This document shows positions 1 to 6,079 of a DNA stretch of 12,307 bases, one piece after another. The notes under the pieces are model-generated. The model was given only the letters and a program-made list of their open reading frames with translations, did no database searches and was not told the origin of the DNA. How positions within the stretch are numbered: position 1 is the first letter of the stretch; every line of letters begins with the position of its first letter. The DNA is from an uncultured Anaerolineaceae bacterium (GTDB lineage Bacteria; Chloroflexota; Anaerolineae; Anaerolineales; Anaerolineaceae): assembly GCA_937894825.1 (NCBI GenBank), contig CALCQT010000508.1, positions 1 through 12,307 on the forward strand. The letters are read 5' to 3'. The position numbers were made by a program, and so were the translations under genes.

Positions 1-2
1 AA

Positions 3-350
3 GCGCACCCGGCGGTGCGGTTTGTGGCCTATCCGGGTCTGGAAAATCATCCGCGCCATGATCTGGCTGTGAAACAGACTTATCACGGCTTTTCGGGCAT
101 GATGTCTTTTGGCTTGAAAACCGATCACGACGGGCATAACCGCTTTGTCAGCCATTTAAAGGTGATCACTTCCGCGGTTTCACTCGGCCATGACGAGAGC
201 CTGATCGTTTTTCTGGGCGAAAATGATGAACGGCAATACCTCTATCCGGCGGCGTTCCATGACGGGTTCTTCCGTTTCAGCGTTGGGCTGGAAGATGCCG
301 AGGATCTGATCAACGATATCGAACAGGCGATCGATCTGGCGAAAATCTGA
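3..350 (+). CDS. Cys/Met metabolism PLP-dependent enzyme, C-terminal part (5' cut by window edge)
   Basis: The open frame enters from the left edge in the frame starting at base 3 and ends at TGA 348-350, giving 115 residues. It matches the C-terminal domain of the trans-sulfuration family of fold-type I PLP enzymes (cystathionine gamma-synthase, cystathionine gamma-lyase, methionine gamma-lyase). Visible family signatures, in order, are VAYPGLENHPRH, GMMSFGL, the stretch around SAVSLGHDESL, and RFSVGLED, whose Arg normally binds the substrate carboxylate. The family makes or breaks C-S bonds of cystathionine, homocysteine or methionine in the cytoplasm. The PLP lysine and the specificity residues lie outside the window, so I cannot choose between lyase and synthase. 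The GTG at 15 is an internal Val, not a start, because the conserved motif begins upstream of it. Base composition looks native to the left flank. Confidence 0.85.
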   Translation, partial: AHPAVRFVAYPGLENHPRHDLAVKQTYHGFSGMMSFGLKTDHDGHNRFVSHLKVITSAVSLGHDESLIVFLGENDERQYLYPAAFHDGFFRFSVGLEDAEDLINDIEQAIDLAKI

Positions 351-357
351 CATAGCG

Positions 358-386
358 TTGTCATGTTTACCTTGCTATCCTATTCG
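358..386 (+). promoter_or_regulatory. weak sigma70-like promoter candidate for the GyrI-like gene
   Basis: TTGTCA (358-363) is followed after 17 bp by TATTCG (381-386). The -35 box is good and the -10 box poor. It lies in the 61-bp gap before the start at 412. Read-through from the upstream PLP-enzyme gene is an equally good explanation for transcription. Confidence 0.25.
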
Positions 387-411
387 TAAAAACAGTTGGA
401 GGAAAATATTG

Positions 412-876
412 ATGAAACTCATTAATAAAGAAACTTTCTGTGTTTGCGGATATGCCGTTGAAACGACGCTTGCGCAAAATGATCAAGATCTTGCCGGTTT
501 ATTCAAGGATTTTTTCAGCACGAATAAAGAATCGATTTTATTGCGTCTGCACGGCAGTAAAAAAGGCTATTATGGATTAACCTGGTACACACAGACTCAC
601 GAAAAGTATTGCTATTTGCTGGGAATCGAGGTGGGTGTTGGAAATGAGCCGCCGGAAAATGCGCTGTTGAAATCTGTTCCGGAAACGGTATATGCCGTTT
701 CCGGTTATCCTCAAGACAGAGACATCATAGACGCCTGGAACGAATTTTTCTACACGGATATCCCGAAAGCGGGGTATGCCCCTAATGAGCAGCATAATCT
801 TTATTTCGAATTTTACCCGGAAAGCGTACACAGCAATTATGAACTGTGGGTTCCGGTGGTGAAGGCAAACGAATGA
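412..876 (+). CDS. GyrI-like / AraC-type effector-binding domain protein
   Basis: The protein has 154 residues. I chose ATG 412 because a strong GGAGG (398-402) lies 9 nt upstream; the frame is open to 358, but that start has no ribosome binding site. The whole protein is one stand-alone effector-binding domain of the GyrI/SbmC, BmrR C-terminal and Cass2 superfamily. Characteristic parts are YYGLTWYT (about 53-60), YLLGIEV (68-74), the VPETVYAVSGY strand (89-99), the AWNEFFYTDIPKAGY helix-loop (108-122) and the terminal ELWVPVV strand (144-150). No DNA-binding domain is attached. Family members bind amphipathic or cationic small molecules, or in GyrI's case gyrase; the ligand here is unknown. 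It is probably cytoplasmic. It follows the PLP-enzyme gene by 61 bp and is convergent with the methyltransferase gene. Confidence 0.8.
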   Translation: MKLINKETFCVCGYAVETTLAQNDQDLAGLFKDFFSTNKESILLRLHGSKKGYYGLTWYTQTHEKYCYLLGIEVGVGNEPPENALLKSVPETVYAVSGYPQDRDIIDAWNEFFYTDIPKAGYAPNEQHNLYFEFYPESVHSNYELWVPVVKANE

Positions 877-928
877 GCAGCGCCTTGTAAAAACAGCCGG
901 ATAACGATATTTACCCCTTGATCACGTT

Positions 929-1618
929 TTAGTTTTCGGGCGCGGTAAAGCGGAAAATATATGCCTGCTCATATTCATACTGCATGCGGTCCGCGATTGT
1001 GTTGAACCAGGAATCCTGTGGCTCCAGCGCGACATACCCCTGTGGCGGCATGCGGCGGATGGCGACGGAGAAACCCTGTTCGAAGAAGGCCTGCGCGATG
1101 TCGTCCAGCGCATGCAGCTGCATCGGCAGTGAACCATTGGCATCAATCTCTTTCTTGATGCGCAGCAGGCTTGGGTTTTTGCTGTAGTCGGTGTAGGTGC
1201 AGTAGTAGACGCCGCCCGCTTTCAACGCTGATTTAATTTTCCTGGCGTGGCTTGATAAATCCTGAATCAGGTAGATAACGGCGCTGCTCAGCGCAAGATC
1301 GAAAACATGCCCGAATTTTTCAATGTCGGCTGTCGCTTCATAGCTGAGCGGCAGATCCCCTTTACGTTGATTGGCAATCGCGATGGAGCCCGTCGCCAGA
1401 TCGACGCCGGTGCCGTTGGCAAATGGGCGCTGACTGTGCAGAAAGCGCAGAAACCCGCCCTGGTTACAGCCAAAGTCCAGAATGTTGTACGCGCTGAGGT
1501 CCTGTTCCTCAATCATGGATAGCAGTTTGCGCCAGAACGGTGCATGGTTGTCTTCCATGGATTGTTCCCCGGCAGTGTCGTCCTGCCACCACACGTCATA
1601 AAGTTGTTGATCCGTCAT
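929..1618 (-). CDS. class I SAM-dependent methyltransferase
   Basis: The protein has 229 residues. The ATG at 1618-1616 is preceded on the minus strand by GGAGG 4 nt upstream, which fixes the start. The Rossmann-type methyltransferase core is clear: motif I ILDFGCNQGGFLR (46-58) with the Gly-rich SAM loop, the acidic end of strand 2 at GVDL (Asp73), motif IV around FDLALSSAVIYL (106-117), and the post-motif region LKAGGVYY (132-139). An aromatic N-terminal segment (YDVWWQDD) and a C-terminal half without known catalytic signatures do not reveal the acceptor. Family role: methyl transfer from SAM to a small molecule or macromolecule in the cytoplasm. It is convergent with the GyrI-like gene (52-bp gap) and has the higher GC of the left flank, so it probably belongs to the resident chromosome. 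Substrate unknown. Confidence 0.85.
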   Translation of the reverse strand: MTDQQLYDVWWQDDTAGEQSMEDNHAPFWRKLLSMIEEQDLSAYNILDFGCNQGGFLRFLHSQRPFANGTGVDLATGSIAIANQRKGDLPLSYEATADIEKFGHVFDLALSSAVIYLIQDLSSHARKIKSALKAGGVYYCTYTDYSKNPSLLRIKKEIDANGSLPMQLHALDDIAQAFFEQGFSVAIRRMPPQGYVALEPQDSWFNTIADRMQYEYEQAYIFRFTAPEN

Positions 1619-1707
1619 CGGGCCTCCTAAGCTTTTATCATTAGATTAAGCTAATTTTAGTTTATAAAATAGTTATAAGGAGGTTTTGCCTTTTACTTTT
1701 CACGTTC

Positions 1708-1728
1708 CACAGTGTTCACTGTGTTCAC
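1708..1728. repeat. overlapping palindrome and GTGTTCAC direct repeat upstream of the methyltransferase
   Basis: CACAGTG-TT-CACTGTG (1708-1723) is a perfect 7-bp inverted repeat with a 2-nt centre. The same DNA contains GTGTTCAC twice (1712-1719 and 1721-1728) at a 9-bp period. It lies 90-110 bp upstream of the methyltransferase start and near the composition change. It could be an operator for that gene or a recombination site; I do not recognise the protein that would bind it. Confidence 0.5.
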
Positions 1729-1770
1729 GATGATCAAAAGATATGGATAGTAATCTGTTGTTGGTTGTTT

Positions 1771-1806
1771 TGCATAGAAAAATTATGGGAATAATTTTTC
1801 TATGCA
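1771..1806. repeat. perfect 16-bp inverted repeat with GGGA loop
   Basis: TGCATAGAAAAATTAT (1771-1786) and its exact reverse complement (1791-1806) are separated by four bases (GGGA). It lies 44 bp beyond the stop of the minus-strand regulator, so it is well placed to end that transcript or protect its 3' end. A canonical terminator would be followed by a T-tract. Reading on the minus strand, the hairpin is followed by AAACAACC, so the only U-run is inside the 3' arm. A non-canonical terminator, a protein-binding site or the edge of an integrated element are all possible. Confidence 0.7.
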
Positions 1807-1849
1807 GGAAAAAAGGACTATATACTATCAATAAGTAAGAAGTAAACAG

Positions 1850-2608
1850 TTAGTTGTGCAGTTCATTGGCTACGATAATAGAAATGTTGTTTTTCCGAAG
1901 AATAGATTCGATTTTAGAATTGGGGATTGGTTCATCAAGAATAATTGTATCGATTTCGCTAAAACTTGCGAATACTCTTATTGAATCGATGGAGAACTTA
2001 CTGACTTCGGTTAAGAGGATCACTTTTTCGGAAACTTTAATAAGAGTGCGTTTCAAATTCGCTTGTGAAGCTGTTACGCAAGCAAGTCCTTCATCAGGCC
2101 TGATTCCTGTTGTTGTGAGGAAAAGCATTGGGAAACGGAATTGACTCACATAGTTTTCTGTGTCAGGCCCGACCAAAGCTTCTTGACGGCCTTCTAAGAA
2201 TCCGGAGGTGAGATATGTCGCGACATTACTTGTAGCGAGTACATTCGCTACAGATAAAGAATTTGTATAAACCGATAAATCATTTCTTTCGGTGATTTCC
2301 ATAGCAAGCGCTTTTGAAGAAACCCCGGAATCTAAGAAAAGTGTCTCGTTTCTGGGTATAATGCTTGCAGCCGCCTTTGCCACCCTTATTTTCCCTGCGG
2401 AAATTTCAATATTCTTGATAATTGGGGGAGGGATGTACTTCACGTAACCATGTGTTCGGACGATATAGCCGTTTTTTTCAAGAAAAGTTAAATCGCGCCT
2501 GATCGTTGCGGGAGATTCACCAATTGTATTGATCAGTTTATTTACTGATAGGATATTATGATCCATCAGGTGGCTTAGTATTAATTGCCTGCGTTCGTCG
2601 ATATTCAT
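1850..2608 (-). CDS. DeoR-family transcriptional regulator
   Basis: The protein has 252 residues. The frame is open further upstream, but the ATG at 2608 has a GGAG 6 nt before it and gives the usual DeoR N-terminus starting at MNIDERRQ. The N-terminal winged helix (about 4-56) contains LSVNKLINTIGESPATIRRDL, with the diagnostic TIRRDL recognition helix followed by EKNGYIVRTHG. The C-terminal sugar-phosphate-sensing domain (about 75-245) shows LDSGVSSKALA, YTNSLSVAN, a Gly-rich loop near GFLEG, LKRTLI and LLTEVSKF. The last segment usually reads (A)DxSKF, so an Asp-to-Glu change may be present at the effector site. Such proteins mostly repress sugar or polyol operons and are released by a phosphorylated sugar. 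It is divergent from the dehydrogenase/transketolase operon and is its likely local regulator. It is more AT-rich than the left flank. Confidence 0.92.
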   Translation of the reverse strand: MNIDERRQLILSHLMDHNILSVNKLINTIGESPATIRRDLTFLEKNGYIVRTHGYVKYIPPPIIKNIEISAGKIRVAKAAASIIPRNETLFLDSGVSSKALAMEITERNDLSVYTNSLSVANVLATSNVATYLTSGFLEGRQEALVGPDTENYVSQFRFPMLFLTTTGIRPDEGLACVTASQANLKRTLIKVSEKVILLTEVSKFSIDSIRVFASFSEIDTIILDEPIPNSKIESILRKNNISIIVANELHN

Positions 2609-2673
2609 GGCATTCTCCAAAAAGTCAACGCTTTTCTCCATCAAATTTAAAATTAACGTTTCTAATTGCATTT

Positions 2674-2702
2674 ATTATCATCTTTTTTGTCCAACAAGTC
2701 AA
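2674..2702 (-). promoter_or_regulatory. sigma70 promoter of the DeoR-family regulator gene
   Basis: On the minus strand TTGACT (2702-2697) is followed after exactly 17 bp by GATAAT (2679-2674). Transcription would start near 2667, leaving a leader of about 58 nt before the start codon at 2608. Both boxes differ from consensus by one base. Confidence 0.65.
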
Positions 2703-2781
2703 GAAAATATCAAAAAAAATAAAAAAATACAAGCAAGAACAAATAAGAAAATGATTAATTTCGTTGCAAACAAGGAGAAGT

Positions 2782-2796
2782 TGATTATTGTATGAT
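2782..2796 (+). promoter_or_regulatory. candidate operator copy A (TGATT-N4-TATGAT)
   Basis: TGATT (2782-2786), four bases, then TATGAT (2791-2796). Its TGATTAT core repeats directly with an 11-bp period (2782 and 2793), about one helical turn. The same 15-bp pattern overlaps the operon promoter at 3523-3537. It lies 80 bp upstream of the regulator's -35 box, so it might take part in DNA looping or autoregulation. Confidence 0.35.
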
Positions 2797-3209
2797 TATA
2801 ATTCGCTATTTTTAGACCGGATAAAATTTGTAAATTCGATCTGAACTTATTCCAGAAAAATCACTTATTTTATGCACAAAGAGATGCTTTACACATAAGA
2901 CCATGTATACCCTTTTACAGGATATATCTTTACAATAAGGAAATCAATGGATCCAGAGTAAACGATTATGCGTTTTCTCATTCTGTTCTTGGGAAATAAT
3001 CGGCAATTTCTAAGAACTGGATTTTATACAAATAAGAATCCTTCTAATTGCCAATTTTCCGCGCTTTTCCTCCCTAATATTAGAATAGACATTGTTTCAT
3101 TCCAAACAATAGCTGCATAGCGAACAAAAATGCCGATATTCATAAACTTACTTTTTCGTACAACCGGTGAAACTCTGCCACTGCTCTTTTTTCGTAGATT
3201 CGTATATGT

Positions 3210-3227
3210 TACCGGATTTTTCCGGTA
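3210..3227. repeat. small GC-rich hairpin in the divergent region
   Basis: TACCGGA (3210-3216), loop TTTT, then the exact complement TCCGGTA (3221-3227), followed on the plus strand by the T-rich GTCTTTGTTTCTC. It could be a weak plus-strand terminator shielding the operon from upstream transcription. The T-tract is interrupted, so this is tentative. Confidence 0.3.
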
Positions 3228-3492
3228 GTCTTTGTTTCTCCTGCGATGGCCTCCTTTCTTCTGGTTATTATTCGACTGTAAAAAGTTCTCATTAATTAAG
3301 TGGAGTGCTTGGACACGAACTTACTCATCCTTTCCTTTGGACTGTCAATATCCGGTCTGCTTGTTTGATCAAAGAATTTGATTTTGTCAAGCTGTTTGTC
3401 GAACTGAATGGTGCCCGGTGTTATCAACCTAAATGTAATCTCTTTCTTGTTTCCCAATTTCTCAGGCTTCCCATAATCTCTCGATTATTAAT

Positions 3493-3507
3493 TGATTGTA
3501 AAGTGAT
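3493..3507 (+). promoter_or_regulatory. candidate operator half-sites upstream of the operon promoter (copy C, degenerate)
   Basis: TGATT (3493-3497) is followed at the same 11-bp offset by GTGAT (3503-3507), and CGATT precedes it by another 11 bp (3482-3486). This degenerate form of the TGATT-N4-TATGAT element lies 30 bp (about three helical turns) upstream of the copy overlapping the -35 box, consistent with cooperative binding on one face of the helix. Confidence 0.3.
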
Positions 3508-3522
3508 CGAATAAATTAAATA

Positions 3523-3537
3523 TGATTGACATATGAT
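3523..3537 (+). promoter_or_regulatory. candidate operator copy B overlapping the operon -35 box
   Basis: TGATT (3523-3527), four bases, then TATGAT (3532-3537); ATATGAT also repeats directly at 3520 and 3531, an 11-bp period. It covers the -35 hexamer (3526-3531), the position expected for a repressor. The arrangement matches the copy at 2782-2796 exactly in spacing. The nearby DeoR-family protein is the obvious candidate ligand (inference). Confidence 0.45.
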
Positions 3538-3554
3538 CTAAATTGCCATATAAT
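3526..3554 (+). promoter_or_regulatory. consensus sigma70 promoter of the operon
   Basis: TTGACA (3526-3531), a 17-bp spacer, then TATAAT (3549-3554): both hexamers and the spacing are ideal. Transcription would begin near 3561, leaving a leader of only about 18 nt with the ribosome binding site GGAGGTGG (3567-3574). So strong a promoter implies control by repression. Confidence 0.85.
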
Positions 3555-3578
3555 TTTGATTAATCTGGAGGTGGTTTT

Positions 3579-4652
3579 ATGCATATGATGAAAGCCTTGT
3601 GGCATGAAGCCGCGGGACGATTGAATGCGAGCATCAAAATGGTGCCGTATCCGACTTGCGGTGATGATGAAGTAATTATTAAGATCATGGCTTGCGGGAT
3701 TTGTAAATGGGCGGAGATCAGTCATGATACTGTTGGCGGTGGGGGGGCTTTGGGAGAATATCCAGTCATAACGGGGCACGAGTTTGCGGGATATATTGAA
3801 GAAGTGGGCAAGAACGTAACCGATCTGAAAATCGGGGACAGAGTGACTGCGGATAACGCGATCCCGTGCGGAAATTGCTGGTATTGTAAAAACGGGAAAC
3901 CGCTGTTGTGTGAAAATTTCGGATCCTACGGGCATAACAAAAATGGCGGATTTGCGCAATATATGAGCATTGTGGCCCGGAACGTGGTAAAGCTTCCCGA
4001 GAAATTGCCTTTTGATCAGGCCAGTCTGGCGGAACCCATAGCGTGTGCGGTAGAAGCATTAAAAAGGGCTAATATCCAGCCGGGTGAAGATGTCCTGGTG
4101 AGTGGAATGGGACCTCATGGCCTCATTCTGGCGCAGCTTTGCAGCCACTCAAATGCGCTGCATTCTGTCGCAATTGGTCTGGTTGAGTCACGATTAAAAA
4201 CACTTGAGAGTTACGGCGTTGAGACGCTGTTGTCTGATCGTAATGACGCTTCAGTGCATGAATCTGCTCTGACAAAAATGTTCCCTAACGGTGTTGACTG
4301 CATTATTGATACTTCCGGCGCATGGCCAATGGTTCAAAGTTTGATGAAGTTTCTGAAAAAAGGCGGCAGATTTGTGCAATATGGAAGCTACCATTCTCAG
4401 ATCAGAATGGAGAATCCTGCACAATTCCTCAATGATTTACATTTCAAAAATCAGACCTATGTCGGCGTTAGCTGTCAAGTGAACAACTTCCCTCTGGCTG
4501 TGGAATATATGAAAACAGGGAAATGCAATGTCAGTATGTTAGTAACACACACGTTTGATTTGGATAATTATTTTGAAGCGCTCGATTTGAATAAAACTGA
4601 CAAATCGGCGTTGAAAGTCGTGATCCATCCGAACGGTGATCCAAACAAATAA
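3579..4652 (+). CDS. zinc-dependent medium-chain (threonine/sorbitol-type) dehydrogenase, first gene of operon
   Basis: The protein has 357 residues. ATG 3579 is chosen over the ATGs at 3585 and 3588 because GGAGG (3567-3571) is 7 nt upstream. It is a complete MDR-superfamily enzyme. The N-terminal GroES-like domain has catalytic zinc ligands Cys42 and His67-Glu68 (GHEF) with Glu152 in AEP. The structural zinc lobe has Cys97, 100, 103 and 111. The Rossmann domain has GMGPHG (176-181). It oxidises a secondary alcohol of a polyol or sugar, or reduces the ketone, with NAD(P). The usual C-G-(S/T)-D after the catalytic Cys, which includes the proton-relay Ser/Thr, is CKWAE here. That departs from sorbitol dehydrogenase and hints at a different substrate or relay. 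A run of seven G occurs in the codons for the Gly-rich loop (about residues 53-56). It heads the operon, 34 bp before the isomerase gene. Substrate unknown. Confidence 0.88.
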   Translation: MHMMKALWHEAAGRLNASIKMVPYPTCGDDEVIIKIMACGICKWAEISHDTVGGGGALGEYPVITGHEFAGYIEEVGKNVTDLKIGDRVTADNAIPCGNCWYCKNGKPLLCENFGSYGHNKNGGFAQYMSIVARNVVKLPEKLPFDQASLAEPIACAVEALKRANIQPGEDVLVSGMGPHGLILAQLCSHSNALHSVAIGLVESRLKTLESYGVETLLSDRNDASVHESALTKMFPNGVDCIIDTSGAWPMVQSLMKFLKKGGRFVQYGSYHSQIRMENPAQFLNDLHFKNQTYVGVSCQVNNFPLAVEYMKTGKCNVSMLVTHTFDLDNYFEALDLNKTDKSALKVVIHPNGDPNK

Positions 4653-4686
4653 AACCTGTAAATAAAAAGAAAAAGTGGAGAGAAAA

Positions 4687-5160
4687 ATGAAAATTGCATT
4701 TGGGGCAGATCCGGGTGGCTTTGGTTTACGAGAAGGTGTGTTGAACCATTTAAAGGAAAAGGGCTATGAGGTTATGGACCTTGGAACCCAGGACATGGAT
4801 AATGCTGTCCCGTATATGGTTGTGGGACGGAACGTTGCAAAAGCGGTTACCAGCGGGGAAGCTGATTTCGGTGTGGTAATGTGCGGTACCGGAATGGGTA
4901 TCAGCATTGCGACCAACAAAAATAAGGGCGCCCGCTGCGCACTGGTGGAATCATATTATACTGCGCGCGAAAGCCGCATTATCAATGACGCGAATATCAT
5001 TGCGCTGGGTGGAACCACTACCAGTCTGCGAATGGCTTGCGAGATGATCGATGTATTCCTTGAAACTAAATTCGGAGAGGGTCTTCCTGATTTTCGCGTG
5101 GAACGCATCAGGAATGGCTCAAAGAATCTGGCAGCCTTTGAGGATGAGCAGTTTAAATAA
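4687..5160 (+). CDS. RpiB/LacAB-type sugar isomerase with non-canonical active site
   Basis: The protein has 157 residues (RpiB is about 149). ATG 4687 has GGAG 6 nt upstream and gives the family N-terminus MKIAFGADPGGF; an in-frame GTG at 4675 lies inside the ribosome binding site. It is a one-domain RpiB fold. The catalytic-base Cys66 lies in MCGTGMGISIATNK (65-78), followed by SRIINDAN (96-103). E. coli RpiB has Asp-His at 9-10 and His99 (ring opening). Here they are Asp8-Pro9 and Ile99. The C-terminal GGRH-type motif is also gone (EGLPDFR), leaving Arg137 and Arg140. So the proton-shuttling Cys is kept, but the ring-opening and another conserved His are lost. The family interconverts aldose and ketose (phosphates). 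This variant probably acts on a substrate without a furanose ring and perhaps without phosphate, such as a 4-modified tetrose (inference). It sits directly before the first transketolase pair. Confidence 0.85.
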   Translation: MKIAFGADPGGFGLREGVLNHLKEKGYEVMDLGTQDMDNAVPYMVVGRNVAKAVTSGEADFGVVMCGTGMGISIATNKNKGARCALVESYYTARESRIINDANIIALGGTTTSLRMACEMIDVFLETKFGEGLPDFRVERIRNGSKNLAAFEDEQFK

Positions 5161-5236
5161 TACCTGCCGGTACCGATCATAAGAATGGCCCGACGGATGG
5201 CGGATGCGTTGGCAAATTGTAAAGGAACAAAGACAA

Positions 5237-6079
5237 ATGAGAACAGATAACATCAAAGAACTAGAGATATTGGCACAAAAAAGCCGCCAGAATGTGTTGC
5301 GAATGATCCGAGCAAATGGAAGCGGGCATCTCGGGCCGGCTTATTCATGTATCGATATCGTAACTGCGCTTTACTTCCATGGAATGGATATTGATCCGAA
5401 GAATCCCAAAAAAGCTGACAGGGACATTTTCCTATTGTCGGCGGGACACAAAGGAATGGCACAATATGCTGTTCTGGCGGAAGCCGGATTTTTTGAAAAA
5501 AGTATTTTGGATACCTTTGGTCAGTTCCAGAGTCCTATCCCGGGACATCCGGACATGCACAAGCTGTCCGGGATTGAGGCGAATACCGGATCTCTGGGGC
5601 ATGGACTAAATCTTGCCTGTGGTATTGCTCTGGCAAAAAAACAGGATGGTCTGAAATCACGTGTTTTTGTGATCACCGGCGACGGCGAGCTTGCTGAGGG
5701 ATCAAACTGGGAAGCGGCCGCAGTTGCGGCACACTACGGATTGGATAACCTGGTCCTGTTTGTGGATCGTAACGGGCTTCAGATCAGTGGCCAGACAAAA
5801 GATGTAATGAGCTTTGAACCGGTGGCGGATCATTTCGAAGGATTTGGTTGGATGACAAAAGAAATTGTTGGAAACGATATGAAAGAAATTGTTTCGGCAA
5901 TCGATGCGGTCCCATTTGAAAAAGGAAAACCGAACCTTGTTGTCGCTAACACTGTAAAGGGAAAAGGTTTCTCAAAAGCGGAGAACCAGGTGGATTACCA
6001 CTATTGGAAACCGTCAACAGAGGACATGGCACTGGCTGAGAAAGAATTGGCGGCGAAGATAGCGGAGTTAGAAAAATGA
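5237..6079 (+). CDS. transketolase, N-terminal subunit (split transketolase, pair 1)
   Basis: The protein has 280 residues, normal for a stand-alone N subunit. ATG 5237 follows AAAGGAA (5221-5227) and aligns with family N-termini; the frame is open to 5204 without a better site. It carries the ThDP pyrophosphate domain. His31 (SGHLG), His71 (AGHKG) and His104 (PGHPD) are the three conserved active-site histidines. Next come TGSLGHGL, the ThDP/Mg motif GDGELAEG with Asp149, and DRN179 in place of the usual NN. Near the C-terminus, His255 (DYHYWKP) matches the fourth His of the family. With the next gene it should form a heterotetramer that moves a two-carbon ketol unit from a ketose to an aldose. 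Stop and next start overlap as ATGA (6076-6079), indicating translational coupling. Confidence 0.92.
   Translation: MRTDNIKELEILAQKSRQNVLRMIRANGSGHLGPAYSCIDIVTALYFHGMDIDPKNPKKADRDIFLLSAGHKGMAQYAVLAEAGFFEKSILDTFGQFQSPIPGHPDMHKLSGIEANTGSLGHGLNLACGIALAKKQDGLKSRVFVITGDGELAEGSNWEAAAVAAHYGLDNLVLFVDRNGLQISGQTKDVMSFEPVADHFEGFGWMTKEIVGNDMKEIVSAIDAVPFEKGKPNLVVANTVKGKGFSKAENQVDYHYWKPSTEDMALAEKELAAKIAELEK

Larger units (their letters stand above)
2703..3492. other. long AT-rich divergent intergenic region without a confident gene
   Basis: The gap between the regulator start and the operon start is 970 bp, unusually long for a divergent pair. It begins with A-tracts (about 2712-2728), which suggest bent DNA, and contains a candidate operator at 2782-2796. 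Small symmetric elements include CTAATATTAG (3074-3083), ATTGTTT/AAACAAT (3091-3110) and TACCGGA-TTTT-TCCGGTA (3210-3227). Minus-strand frames are open from 3484 to 3296 (63 codons) and from 3320 to 3024 (99 codons), but neither has a convincing start, ribosome binding site or recognisable domain. They could be remnants of an eroded gene. No tRNA, transposase or CRISPR array is visible. Confidence 0.5.

Noticed and set aside
2607..2795. Plus-strand 62-codon frame across the regulator's start and promoter
   Set aside because: Low-complexity Lys/Ile/Asn translation from A-rich DNA, and it overlaps the regulator's ribosome binding site and promoter on the other strand.
2827..2850. Possible CRP site (TGTAAATTCGATCTGA) in the divergent region
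   Set aside because: Too many departures from the TGTGA-N6-TCACA consensus and far from either promoter.
3305..3514. Plus-strand 69-codon frame in the divergent region
   Set aside because: No convincing ribosome binding site or domain; it mirrors an open frame on the other strand in the same DNA and may be chance or the shadow of a gene remnant.
3516..3959. Minus-strand 147-codon frame covering the operon promoter and the start of the first dehydrogenase
   Set aside because: It overlaps a clear promoter and a conserved zinc dehydrogenase on the plus strand, and its translation has no recognisable features.
4675..4686. GTG start for the isomerase 12 bp before the ATG
   Set aside because: The GTG overlaps the ribosome binding site that serves ATG 4687, and the family N-terminus begins at that ATG.
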